A stretch of DNA of 64,000 bases, from assembly GCA_017871115.1 (NCBI GenBank), contig JAFCIZ010000007.1, forward strand, positions 2,170,001 through 2,234,000, given 5' to 3'. The notes under the pieces were generated by a model. It worked only from the letters and a program-made list of their open reading frames with translations. It made no database searches and was not told where the DNA came from. Position 1 is the first letter of the stretch, and each line of letters starts with the position of its first letter. The DNA is from Cunninghamella blakesleeana. Taxonomy: Eukaryota > Mucoromycota > Mucoromycetes > Mucorales > Cunninghamellaceae. A program made the position numbers and the translations under genes. Shown here piece by piece: positions 34,553 through 45,760 of the stretch.

Positions 34553-35212
34553 TTCCAGTGAGCACCAGTTCCTGTTTTATAAGTAGAACGACTTAATATA
34601 AAGGAATAAAAAAATTAAAAAAAAATAAAATAAAATTAAAAAAAATAAAAAAAGATAAAATAAAGATTATAAGTAAAATATAAGCAGGATTAAAGCAAAA
34701 GTTTAATGACCGCCGAGTAAAATAGTAGTAAAGAGTTTAAATGATTTAGATCAGTAGTATAAAATATTTAAGTGAATAAATATTATAAAATAAAATAGTA
34801 TATAATAATATAAAATATTATTAATTAAAAATAGATAGATTCAATAATTGAAAATGTTATAGTATGTTGAAATAAAAAAAAAATAAAATTATAAAGTTTG
34901 TTTTATAAAGTGGACAAGTTCAATAATTATTTAGTAGATAATAATTTATTATAAAAATTTGACAATTTAAGAGAAAAAAAGAGAAAAAACTTGGTTCTAT
35001 TATATTTAAAAAAATTAAAAAAAATTATTTAAAGTATATTGAGAGTAGGGAAAAGAGATGAAAATGACTACCGTATGGAGTGGCCACTCCAAGAGCGGCT
35101 ACTCTAGGAGTAGCTACTCCAAAAAGCAGTACTAATTTTAAGGAACGCCATTGGTAGCACCATTGTCGACAAGAGTTTATATTTATATTTGTATTTACTA
35201 TAAATATGAGAA
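34553..35212 (+). repeat. Tandem array unit E (660 bp)
   Basis: Near-copy of unit B in head, body, AAGTGGACAAGTTCAATAAT block and palindrome cassette (35077-35120). It differs by scattered substitutions and small indels in A/T runs. Both 14-bp palindromes are intact. Confidence 0.9.
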
Positions 35213-35480
35213 TTCCAGCAAACTTCAGATCTTGTTTTATAAGTAGAACGGCTTATTATAAGATAAATATAAAAATAAAAAGTATAAAATAAAAAAATAA
35301 GTTAGTTTTTTTTTGACTAAAAATTAAATTTTAAATTATTAATAATAATCCTGTGTCTTAGTGAGAGGCGAGATCCGAAAACAAAAAACACTGAGGAAAA
35401 ATAGTTAAAAAATCCAAAAGTATATGCAAGTGAATTTTAAAGTCAGAGAGTAGATTATTATATAAAAAAAGCAATTGTCA
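35213..35480 (+). repeat. Tandem array unit F (partial, diverged)
   Basis: The head is diverged at its 5' end (TTCCAGCAAACTTCAGATCT) but keeps TTATAAGTAGAACG. The D-type body (AAGTATATGCAAGTGAATTT) is present, interrupted by a mixed-composition segment near 35350-35400 (GTGAGAGGCGAGATCCG). The unit ends shortly before the poly-A tract. Confidence 0.8.
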
Positions 35481-35526
35481 AGTCAACTTATTTCACGACA
35501 CAATAACAGTAGGTTGAATGGTCACG

Positions 35527-35614
<88 letters not shown>
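35527..35614 (+). repeat. 88-nt poly-A tract
   Basis: Uninterrupted run of 88 A, by far the longest homopolymer in the window, at the right edge of the repeat array. It could be the tail of a retroposed insertion on the plus strand or slippage. Its true length is uncertain. Confidence 0.9.
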
Positions 35615-35616
<2 letters not shown>

Positions 35617-36186
35617 TTTTTTAGATGATGAAAAATATTTATATTTTGTCCCTTAATTATATTTATTAATAAAAAAAAGTAATAAATATAGTTATATAAT
35701 AGAAAAAAAGTTGACTGAAAAAAAATATTACAATAGCTGTAATATAGCATCATTGATCCCACCCAAAAAAAGCTGGCAATGATTTTAACAAAGATTTGTA
35801 TAAATTAACAATGGTATATATATAAATAGAGATATACTTAATTATTTATCTTGATGTTTTTCAGCTTTTATTCATATTCATTTTGGATATTTTTTAATTA
35901 TTCGTATATTAAAAAAAAATAATATCAGTAAATTAAATAAAAAAGGGATAAATCAAAAAAAAAATTTAAACTGCGAAAGGACATTGAATATTTAATTTGA
36001 ACAAATATATATATATATATTTTCTTTATTTATTTAATATTAATGTGAACATTAATGATTTATGATATAATGATAATATAAAAATAAAAATAAAAAATGA
36101 TAGTATATTGTGTATGTTATATTTTAACTAATATAAAAAACAAAAAAAAAAAAACAGTTTTTTTTGAAAAAATGAAAAAGCGTTAC
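35615..36186. other. AT-rich intergenic, 3' flank of small secreted gene
   Basis: No gene or repeat copy recognised beyond A/T runs. The antisense frame through the poly-A (poly-Phe) is an artefact. Confidence 0.6.
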
Positions 36187-36486
36187 TTAAGCATTAGCAC
36201 AATATTTGCCAACTAAGTTTGCAGTCATATCATCACCACCACTTGCAATAGCGGATCTTAATTGAGAATCGTTAGGGCTGTTAACCAATTGATCACCTTG
36301 AAGTAAAGTACCTAATTGGGCTTTTTGGTCAGGACTGATTAAAGGAATGGAAGGATCGTATTCGCTTTTAATTGAACTCCAGTTGTTACGGATGCATTGA
36401 AGTTTTGATTGGGTGTCCCATTGACCAGCTGAACCTAAACAGACTAAAGCAGCGATGTTGAATAAGAATAAGGCAGATTTCATCAT
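36187..36486 (-). CDS. Small secreted protein of unknown function
   Basis: 99 aa, one exon, starting MMKSALFLFNIAALVCLGSA, a clear signal peptide probably cleaved after SAG or GSA. The mature ~79 residues are polar, with two cysteines (one early in LQCIRNNW, one near the end in GKYCANA) that could form one disulfide bridging the whole chain. Codon composition is richer in G/C than the flanks, which supports a translated gene. No family recognised. Either start Met is possible. It lies next to the repeat array, with a long 5' flank of about 1.2 kb. Confidence 0.75.
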   Translation of the reverse strand: MMKSALFLFNIAALVCLGSAGQWDTQSKLQCIRNNWSSIKSEYDPSIPLISPDQKAQLGTLLQGDQLVNSPNDSQLRSAIASGGDDMTANLVGKYCANA

Positions 36487-36861
36487 TTTTGTAAAGAGTT
36501 AAAAGACTATTATAAAATTAAAAGAAAAAAGTAAATTAGTATAATAATAATAAGAAAATTAATAATGATTATATATATTACCTTGAATAGATTTATAAAA
36601 GAGTTAAAGATATATAGATATATATATAAAAGAGTTGTTAAGTAGAATAATGAAAAAAAAAGAAAAGAAAAGTAATGAAGAATCGAGTTTATATAGTTTT
36701 TTTTTTTATTATTATTACTATGATCTTTGCATGAAGTCTATTAAAATTCCGATTTCTGAATAGTCTCTTTTTAAGGGAATGTTTGATTAAAAATATAATT
36801 TTTTTAGTTCAATAAAAAAAAACCATCCTTATATATATATATATTTTAATTTTAATTTTAA

Positions 36862-36900
<39 letters not shown>

Positions 36901-37723
36901 ATACCTTATCAAATAATATACCAATATATTATTTATTTTTTTGAATACTATGATATTCGTTTAGTACTCTTTATATATAGAATTTATTGTAATACTCTTA
37001 TTATTGTTACTCATATTTTATTATATAAAAACTAAAGAATTCTCGCTTACAAATGAAATGTTCGCGAATAAAAATGGCCTGATCGCTTTGGATGATCAGT
37101 ATTAAATTAATTTATCAAAAACTAATTGACAAGAATTATTAAAATATATAAAGTTCAATAAATTAAAGGAATGAGAGCTAAAATAAGTAATCTATCTAAT
37201 CGAAAAAGATCGCTACTATGTATTACTATTACTATTTTGTTTATTTTTTATACATAATAGATATGATTTACTATAAATAAAAATAGAATAATCGAAGTTT
37301 TAATAAGATTCCTTATCAATAGTAAAAGCATCAATGGTATGAACATTGGTTTAATCCAATTTTGTTGTTGATATTTATTTTACTTGATTTTTTACTCCTT
37401 AAAATAATAATATATATATATATATATGTTTGCAGTAATATCCTTTTTAGGGGAGGTTTTCGTATTTCCTTTTTTTACTAGCTAGTCCCTTTAAAGGGAT
37501 CTATTGGTTGATCTTTGTTAAAAATTAATATAAAAAAATGTCATTATTATTATATTTATTATATGTATATATGTATCTATTATATGAAATTCGGTGAATG
37601 AAGAGAAAAAAGAGAAAATGATAAAATGTCTAAAAATAAGTTCAATAATTTTTAATAAGCTAAAGTGAAATATACAAGACCAAAAGATTCAAGAAAAAGA
37701 AAGAGAGAGAGAGATTCTTTTTC
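36487..37723. other. Intergenic; promoter of the small secreted gene
   Basis: AT-rich with a long AT dinucleotide run (about 36866-36899). Two GGGA/TCCC features are seen: CTTTTTAGGGGAGG near 37443 (an AGGGG stress-element-like word) and the palindrome TCCCTTTAAAGGGA near 37486-37499. No gene seen. Confidence 0.5.
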
Positions 37724-39992
37724 TTATGCTGTTAATTTAACGAATTTTCTCTTCTTATCATCTCCATTCGTCAATGTATTACTACTAGTAGCAGTAGAAT
37801 CATCCAAGAAGTCTGTTGTATTTCTTGCTTTCCAATCACGTTGTAAATAAGTTAATGCCGCTCTGTTATAACCCATAATATCTTTTTGTCTTTGAAGTTG
37901 TTTACGAATATGAATACGAATAGAATCTAACATAGGTCTCATAATACGATTAGCAACAATTTGATTATGATGTGTTTTGATTAAAATTGATAAGACGCGT
38001 GATACAAGGACTATATTCCAATTCTATATTAAAAAATAATATTGAGTTGGTTATATACATATATAAATATTTACAATATGATCCATATCGTTTTTTATTA
38101 TTATTATTATTGTTTTTTGCTTGTTTATTTGTTTGTTTATTTATTTGTTTGTTAATGTTACCTTTTTTGACCAAAGATCGATATAATAAAAGAGGGACAT
38201 TACTTTTGAGAAGGGTAATACAAGTAAAGCTTCTTCTAAATCATTTGCTTTGATTTTTTGAATAGTATCTAAAATATATCTTTCCGGAGAAACATCGCCC
38301 ATAGCAATAAGAATGGTATTTCGTTGAGGAGGTACTGCGTTTAATCCACGTGATTTAGCCTATTAATAAATAAAAATAGATGTTGAATATTAGTTAATAA
38401 TACTATCATCATTGTAAAAAAAATAAAATAAAATAAAAAGATTTGGTTATCGTGTTAAATTTTACCAATTCATATTCTTCCCATCCTTTCTTTTCTTCGT
38501 CTCCTATATCGATAGCTTCCATGATTCTTTCACCAGCTTTAAGTGTTTCCATAGTTTGTATACCAGCTGCATCTACTTCACTATTTTCATTAATACCAGA
38601 TTTTTCCATTTGACTAACTAAAGTTGATTCATATAATTGTTCTAATTCTTTTTCACGTTCTTCTTCCAAGAATAACTATTATAAAAATTTAATAATAAAA
38701 GTAATACGAGTAATTAATATCATTATGTACATTATATATATATATATATATATTCTCATTATTATTATAAAGTACCTGTTCATCTGTTTTTTCCCAGATA
38801 CGTATAGAACGATCATGAGATCCTGTAACAATGAATGAACCGTGTTTAGCTACAGCCAAAGCCCACACTTCACCATGATGACCTTCAAGTTTTTGGATAT
38901 TTTCAAACTATTTTATAAAAAAAGTGGTGATTAATACTATATATATATATATATATATATATATGTTTTCTTTATAAAAATAAAAGATATCGTTTACCTT
39001 ATCGCCATCCCAATATTTAACAGTTTTATCTTTACTAACAGTAAAAAAGTAATGGGTTCCCCAAACAAATTTAACAGACATAACACTTTCTTGATGAGCA
39101 AATAAGGATTTGTGACAATCACCAAAATCAAGACCCCAAAGTTTAACATTTTTATCTGCTGAACAAGTTGCTATAAGTGTATTATCTGAGGATATATCCA
39201 TATCCAATACTGGCAACTGTTATCATTAAATTAAATTTTTTTATAAAAAAAACAAATATATTTAATATTATTATGGTTTTGGTTTACTTTTTTTTTTATA
39301 TGTACATTATTAATATATTGATATTTACCTTATGACCATATAAAGATAAAAAGAATTTAAGAGTATCGTGGTAAAATACTTTAACAGTGGTATCTAAAAG
39401 TGAAACGGCTACAATGTTTTGATCAGGACTATATCGAACACATAAAACTTCATCCGACATTTTGAGTGTTCTCATATGTGTGAATGTTAATGCTTTTTGT
39501 GCCTAAATAAATAAATAAATAAACATGATAATAATATTTAATGAGATATAATATATCATTTATAAAATTATATGTATACTTATAAAACTTACTGTGCCAT
39601 TATCTATTAAATCAAAATCCCAGAATTTAACATCTTTATCAGCACTACCAGTTACAAAACCTCGTTTATCGGGTCGAATAGCAAGTGAATAGATAGGTCC
39701 ATCATGTGCTTTAATAGAATGAGTCATTACTGCTGATCCGATATCATATAATTCTAATTCACCAGTTTTTGTACCAATTAAGATCTATTTGAATATATAT
39801 ATATATATATAATAAACAATTGGATTATTAGTATAGATGTTTTATAAAGCCGTATATGTATTGTATATATATTTTTATTTCAATTACATGTCTATCACCA
39901 GGTAAAAAGGAACTACATAAAGCATAACCACAGTCAATAGACCTAATGCATACTCTTGTCTTTATATTCCATAATTTTAATAAATCTAGCGT

Positions 39993-40023
<31 letters not shown>

Positions 40024-41432
40024 GTTTCTATTAGTACATCCACAATAGTTATTTATTTTTCCTTTTTCATTTCCCTATTTCTTATAACTTACTGTGAGAA
40101 GTTGATGCCAATATATCATTTTCACTACTTAAAGATAGTGTTCTAATGTCTGATCGATGTCCTTGGAAATCCAAAGAATATAATTTGGTTGATTCTTCAG
40201 GTTCTTCAGCATTTTTATCAATTCTATAGGGTGCATTATATACTTCAATAAGATTGTTTGATAATGATACCAAGACCTATATATGTATATATTTAAATAT
40301 GATATAATGATGAATGAGTAAATGAGTGATCAATTTATTCTTATCTTTAATATTTTTTTAGATGTTATTACCTGAATTTGACCAGCCTTTTCAACATCTT
40401 TTACAGGAGCGAAATCAAAACTTGTTACTTTTGCAGGTGTTCTTACAATCATATGAGTATTGAATTCATCATCCACTTTAATATCGTCGTTTATATCGTC
40501 CACAGATTTTCCCTTTTCCTTGGCACGCTTTTTTCTTCTTTGTATTTTCTTTCTAATTTCTTCATGGGTACGTATACGATATATCTCCACTGATTTATCT
40601 GAAGCTTGAACGCCAACAAATTCACCGGAACAATGGAATCGGATGGTTGCAATACGTTCACGTGAGTGGCGAGGTAAGTCTCCATAAAAATTGATTGCTT
40701 TTTGTAAGGATGCTGTTTTTAAAGTTTCTTTATTATTATTATTGGCATCGTCCATATCCACATCTTCATCAACATTATTTAACCCGTTTGTTGTTGTAAT
40801 TCCTTTTTTATCTTCTTGATCATTTTCAATGGTACCTAATGCATCTAAAGATAATCCTAATACATGCCAATCTATTTTCCATGCTTTTACACTTGGTTCA
40901 GATCCACCTGAGAGAATGATTTGCTGATCATTGGAAACTCCAAATGACCATACTTCACTACGATGCCCCACAATAGTTTCCCGACAAAATTGTGCTGATA
41001 AATCCCATAATTTTAAAAGAGTATCTTTAGAAGCTGACAATAAATATCCTTCTTTTGCTACACCAACTTCTTTTTCTTCATCAATGTTCATTGATTGTTC
41101 ATTTTTATCGTTGGTTGCAGTTGGTTTGGTTAAAAAGGCTAAACAGGTGATTTGATCTTTATGTCCTTTTAATCGATATAATCCAGATTCAGATATGACA
41201 TCCCACACAATAAGATCAGTATCTCGTGATCCTGATGCCAACCTTGTTCCTTGTTGATTAAATGTTAATGCTGTTACTGCTGCTCGATGTCCACTTAAGG
41301 TGATATTGGAGGTTGATGTTTCAATATTCCAAATACGAATTGTACCATCGTTATAACTATATATAAAAAAAGGAAATTAATTATGCGATGAATAATAAGA
41401 ATAAGAATTTATAATTACAATTATAATATTTA

Positions 41433-41483
<51 letters not shown>

Positions 41484-41885
41484 ATCTATCTACATTTAAA
41501 AAGGAATAGTTAACAAAATATATTTATATTTTTTTTTAAAAAAACTTACCCGACAGCATAGTCAGATCCATTTGGACTTTTTGCTATACTTGTTACTGCA
41601 GATTTATTACCAAATTCATGCCACTTTCCAATCTATAATATGTTGATATATACATGTAAATTTATTAGTATTAAAAAATATAGAACTAGCGAAAGAAGCA
41701 AAAAATTGTATTGCTAAAGTATTATTTCTTACTTGAGTGCCTTTTCTAAGATCCCATATGATCACTTCTTCAAGGGCCGGTGCAATGGCTAGCTTGGCTT
41801 TGTCATCATAGCAAATATTTGAAAGGGTTGAATTAATAACACCAAAACTGGCCAGTGGCTCATAGCGAAGGTATGCTTTGACCAT
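37724..41885 (-). CDS. UTP12: UTP12/DIP2 (WDR3), WD40 subunit of the SSU processome
   Basis: Twelve exons on the minus strand: 41885-41733, 41632-41550, 41356-40372, 40276-40093, 39985-39888, 39784-39593, 39502-39329, 39216-38998, 38907-38776, 38675-38466, 38359-38162 and 38023-37724. They total 975 aa, close to WDR3/Dip2 length. [17 protein letters not shown] at the start is typical. Two WD40 propellers follow ([35 protein letters not shown]; then [19 protein letters not shown]), separated by an insertion with a Lys/Arg-rich helix. The C-terminal Utp12 domain reads [14 protein letters not shown] and [18 protein letters not shown]. Utp12 forms the UTP-B complex with Pwp2, Utp1/6/13/18/21-type partners and acts on pre-18S rRNA in the nucleolus. 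Confidence 0.95.
41433..41491 (+). repeat. TATC tetranucleotide microsatellite in UTP12 intron 2
   Basis: About a dozen TATC/TCTA units in near-perfect tandem between exons 2 and 3 of UTP12. Of use only as a polymorphic marker. Confidence 0.9.
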
Positions 41886-42333
41886 TCTTTTTTATTAAAA
41901 AATGTAGACAAAGAAAAAAGTATAAAAGAAAAAAAAAAATGGCATTTTTTTTCATATTCTAAAAAATTAAATATCCGCTCTCAATAAGCCACTTGATGCA
42001 GAGGAAATTTATGCTACATAATCCATATAAGTTAATCGTATTTGATACTTTTTTCTTCATACTTTTGTATTGTTTTTCAATTTATATTTAATAATAGTGA
42101 TAATGGTATGATAATTTTTTGTACAAATTTAAATGAAAAAACTTTAAATATTTTTTAATTTTAGTACACTATAGCGATTATATAATATGGCATAATAAAA
42201 GTGATACTTTATTTATTTATTACAAGGTGATCGAATCAACTTGGCACATTTTTTATTAATTTTAATTTTTATTTTTGATATTGTATTTTATTTTTATTAA
42301 AATTTTCGCAATTTTTTTTATTTATATTTTTTT
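41886..42333. other. Intergenic; UTP12 promoter and 3' flank of Cys-rich gene
   Basis: AT-rich. A TATCCGCT word lies near 41970 upstream of UTP12. No further gene seen. Confidence 0.55.
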
Positions 42334-42573
42334 TTAAGAATCGCAACAAGCACATTGCCCACCAATTGTACAGCATTGTGGATGACCATCGTCACAACAA
42401 TGTATATTATCGCAAGGATAACTGCACAAATAACATTCTCTTTTTGAGACACTTAAGCCAGGTATTGAACTTATATTACTTTGACCTTTATCTATATTTT
42501 TTGTTATACCAAATTTAGTTTTGGCCAAAGCGACATTAGCAACCAGTAATAGCACAAATATTTTACTGAACAT
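42334..42573 (-). CDS. Small secreted cysteine-rich protein
   Basis: 79 aa if translation starts at 42573 (MFSKIFVLLLVANVALA, a good signal peptide). A longer start at 42606 adds 11 basic residues that would spoil the signal sequence, so I reject it. The mature C terminus packs ten cysteines into about 33 residues with spacing C-x2-C-x3-C-x4-CC-x6-CC-x5-C-x-CC. The CCDDGHPQCC core recalls granulin-type or other knot-forming small proteins. No family can be assigned. Secreted, disulfide-rich proteins of this size in fungi are often effectors, surface or antimicrobial proteins, but no role is shown here. Confidence 0.7.
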   Translation of the reverse strand: MFSKIFVLLLVANVALAKTKFGITKNIDKGQSNISSIPGLSVSKRECYLCSYPCDNIHCCDDGHPQCCTIGGQCACCDS

Positions 42574-42606
42574 TTGAATGATTTTTACTTTCAGTTTGTA
42601 ACGCAA

Positions 42607-43401
42607 TGTTTCGCAGTTTTTTGTTAGTTTTTGAGTTTAGTTGTTATATGCTGTTTTTTATTTTTTATAAATAATTATTTAGCTTGCTATGATCAATAAG
42701 TATGAAGATTACGCAAGATGACAAAAAATCCAAAATAAATAAATAAATACTGATTATATTTTCATGCGAGCACACAGCTGTAGGATAATAATAATATAGT
42801 CCTAAGGAAACTACACAGGTTAAAAAAGAGCACCACACACAATATATGTGTTTTGATTGATACTTATTATTTAATAAGAAGCCTATCTAGAGGCACCAAA
42901 AATGGATATAATAGACAGAATATTGATAAAATAGATTTTTTTAATTAATTGGATTATACAACAATAAGTATATTTAAAGCTATACATTACCAGCTAATTT
43001 CGGCTTAATAAATAATAAAATAATATAAAAAAAAGTTATAAGGGAGAAGGAAGAAATAAAAATAAAAAAATAAGCATTTTATAGTAAAAATTAAAAATCA
43101 GATTATAAAAATTAACAAAGTTTAAGCGAGATATGCATATCAAGAAAATGTAGATTAATCATTCCAGACATTTTTCTCTCTCTGTATATTTTCATCCTGG
43201 TAAGAAATTGTTATGTAAACTAAATATAAAGATAGAATTTGAAAAAATTTAAATTCCATAAAAAAAAACTGCACTGCAATTCATTTTTAAAGTTATAAAA
43301 TGTATTTTTTTTATTGGATATTTTGATATAATGATGTTTTATTATTAAGAATATATTTTTTAATTAAATAATAAATAAATAAAGAAAAAGAAAGAATTGA
43401 T
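42607..43401. other. Intergenic, no gene seen
   Basis: AT-rich. Holds the promoter of the Cys-rich gene and the 3' flank of the dehydrogenase. No repeat or RNA gene recognised. Confidence 0.55.
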
Positions 43402-44617
43402 TTATTTTTTATAATCATAGAAACCTTTTCCAGATTTACGACCAAGATTACCTTGAGAAACTAAATCATCTAATGATTTAGAAGGTTGAACTAAAGCAGG
43501 TTCAATTTTACCTTCCTTGGCCCATCCATCAACAATGAACTTCATAGTATCTAAGCCAACAAACTTTTATATAATAATAACAAGAAAAATAAAAATAAGG
43601 TTAAAGTTTGAAAATACGATCAAAATTTTTTGTCCTTTTTTTGTAATCTTTTTTTTTTCTCGATCATGATTGTTTATTTTTTAAAAAAAACTTACATCGG
43701 CAAGTTCAAATGGACCCATAGGCATACCAGCACCTAATTTCATAGCAGTATCAATATCTTTAACAGAAGCTTCTCCACGATCAAGAACACGGAATGCTTC
43801 AAACATATAAGGAACTAAAAGCCGATTAACAATGAAACTAAAAATATTTAAAATAATAAAAGTAATCATTGAGGGATAAGTATAAAATAAATACAAAGTT
43901 ACCTTTTTCTTTTCTTCTCTAACTCTTTTATTTTTTTTTTATAACTTACCCGGGGGTGTCTTTACAAGAAACGGGAGTCTTTCCAACTTTGGTAGTAAAG
44001 TCTTGTAAGGATTTGAATACATCATCGGTGACTAAATCAGTACGAACGATTTCAACTAATTTCATAGCAGGAACAGGATTAAAGAAATGGAGACCAGCAA
44101 ATTGAGCTTGACGTTCCTTGGAAGTAGCATCAGCAATAGCATGGATAGGTAAAGAAGAGGTGTTGGAACAGAAGATGGCATCTTGGGGAGCGGCTTGATC
44201 CAAATTGGCAAATAAGGTCTTTTTAATATCAATGTTTTCAATAATAGCTTCAACTACTAAATCGGTATTAGCTACAGCTTGTTCAGCATTAGTAGAGGTG
44301 GTAATGTTGGCCATCACTTTATCAATAAATTCCTTTTGTTGTTGTTCATTGTCAGCAAACTTCTTACGAGCTACGCGTTTTAAAGATGAAGTAATAATGG
44401 ATTGTCCATTTTGAATAGCAGCATCAGAGGTATCTACCATGGTTACTTTGCAATTGGCTTGGGCAGCCACTTGAACAATACCGGAACCCATTAAACCAGC
44501 ACCAATGACGGTGACGGCATTAATGTCTTTTAATAATTGGCTAGAAGTAGAAAAAGAAGCGGTATAAAGAGGTTTGGTGAATACGCGTTTGAGACTAGTA
44601 GATAACATGGATGCCAT
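43402..44617 (-). CDS. HADH: Mitochondrial 3-hydroxyacyl-CoA dehydrogenase
   Basis: Three exons (44617-43950, 43837-43696, 43563-43402) encode 323 aa. Residues 1-28 form a mitochondrial presequence rich in Arg, Lys and Ser. [19 protein letters not shown] (about 35-53) is the NAD-binding fold. Catalytic His177 lies in [15 protein letters not shown]. The C-terminal domain includes [20 protein letters not shown] (spanning intron 1) and [17 protein letters not shown] (spanning intron 2). The end [13 protein letters not shown] is typical of short-chain L-3-hydroxyacyl-CoA dehydrogenases. It oxidises L-3-hydroxyacyl-CoA to 3-ketoacyl-CoA in beta-oxidation. The first exon is relatively GC-rich, suggesting high expression. 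Confidence 0.96.
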
Positions 44618-45405
44618 TTTTACAAAAAATAAATAAATAAATTATTCAAAAAAGAAAAAGAAAAGTAGGAAAGGGGAAGAAAAAATAAAAAATAAAATGA
44701 TACTAGCTTTTTAAAAATAAAATAAAATAAGTCATAATCACATGATATTATATATCCGTTTTAAATAAATTATAAAAAAGATGAGAAGAAGAGTTTAAAA
44801 AAATGCCCGCACTTTTCCCAATTTATGATAGAAAAAAAGTTTTGATGATGATTGATTTTTCCTTTTTTGACATCAGTTTTTAGTTCGAACTCAATTTTAT
44901 TTTATATTATATTGAAAGTTATAGTACTTAGCAAATATATCACTTGTAATAATTTACAGTTTAGATAAATAAATTATTATTTTCTTAATTCATAAATATT
45001 TTTCTTAAATTAATAAAATAGGTTTCTAGATATATAATAGTTTAAAACTCACATAGTACCTAGAACAAAAAATGACTAGTTCTTGTGTGTAAAAAAAAGT
45101 TCATATATCCAGTATAAGAAAATGTCAACACATTGGGTAAATGAAAATAGCCTAGCATCTTGAAAAAATAAAAAAGAATTGCCCAGTTATTATTATTAAC
45201 ATTATTTTTTCATTCCTATTTTATTTTCTGCTTATTACTTAAAATCCTAGTTGGACGAATACAAAAATATAAAGTCTTAAAAGTAAATTTGTTGGTATTC
45301 ACATATGATAATACAATTTGTAAACTTTCTTTCATAGAATAGTTGATTTTTTATATTTTTTTATATATAATCAAATTAATTTATTGATAATAAATACTTT
45401 AACTC

Positions 45406-45760
45406 TTATTTTAAGGCTACATCATCCTTACCAATTGGAATAGATAATCTATTTGCTCTACATAAATTTGGTTACCTTGTTAGCTTTTTATAAACCTTTC
45501 TTTTAATTCAATACTTTCTCTTCATTTTACATTAATAACAACTTCAGCGATATAATTTTGACTATCATCATTAACTTTCTATGAAAAGATAAAGTATATA
45601 TATATATGGATTGATTAAAGCATGTATCGTTATTATTGTTATTGTTATTATTATTATTGTTATTATGAATAGTAGTTAATCCTTGATTTTCTAGTTGGTA
45701 TACTCTTATTTGACCTTGTTTTAATTTTTCTTTTTATTATAACTGATTAAAAAGTAATAT
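45406..45760 (-). pseudogene. Possible decayed or unannotated small multi-exon gene
   Basis: Protein-like fragments occur in order on the minus strand: EKLKQGQIRVYQLENQGL followed by an Asn run, then after a plausible TAG acceptor KVNDDSQNYIAEVVIN, and finally ANRLSIPIGKDDVALK and a stop at 45406. Intron signals can link these pieces, but I could not find a start codon or a closed model. Further fragments up to about 46150 (YSKEQIYDKK, NLNSLERQV) look similar but are broken. No family recognised. Confidence 0.3.

Noticed and set aside
32352..35480. CRISPR array
   Set aside because: The spacing (~660 bp), A/T-rich bodies, unit length and eukaryotic context do not fit CRISPR repeats and spacers.
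35493..35762. Antisense poly-Phe frame through the poly-A tract
   Set aside because: It exists only because a homopolymer has no stop codon.
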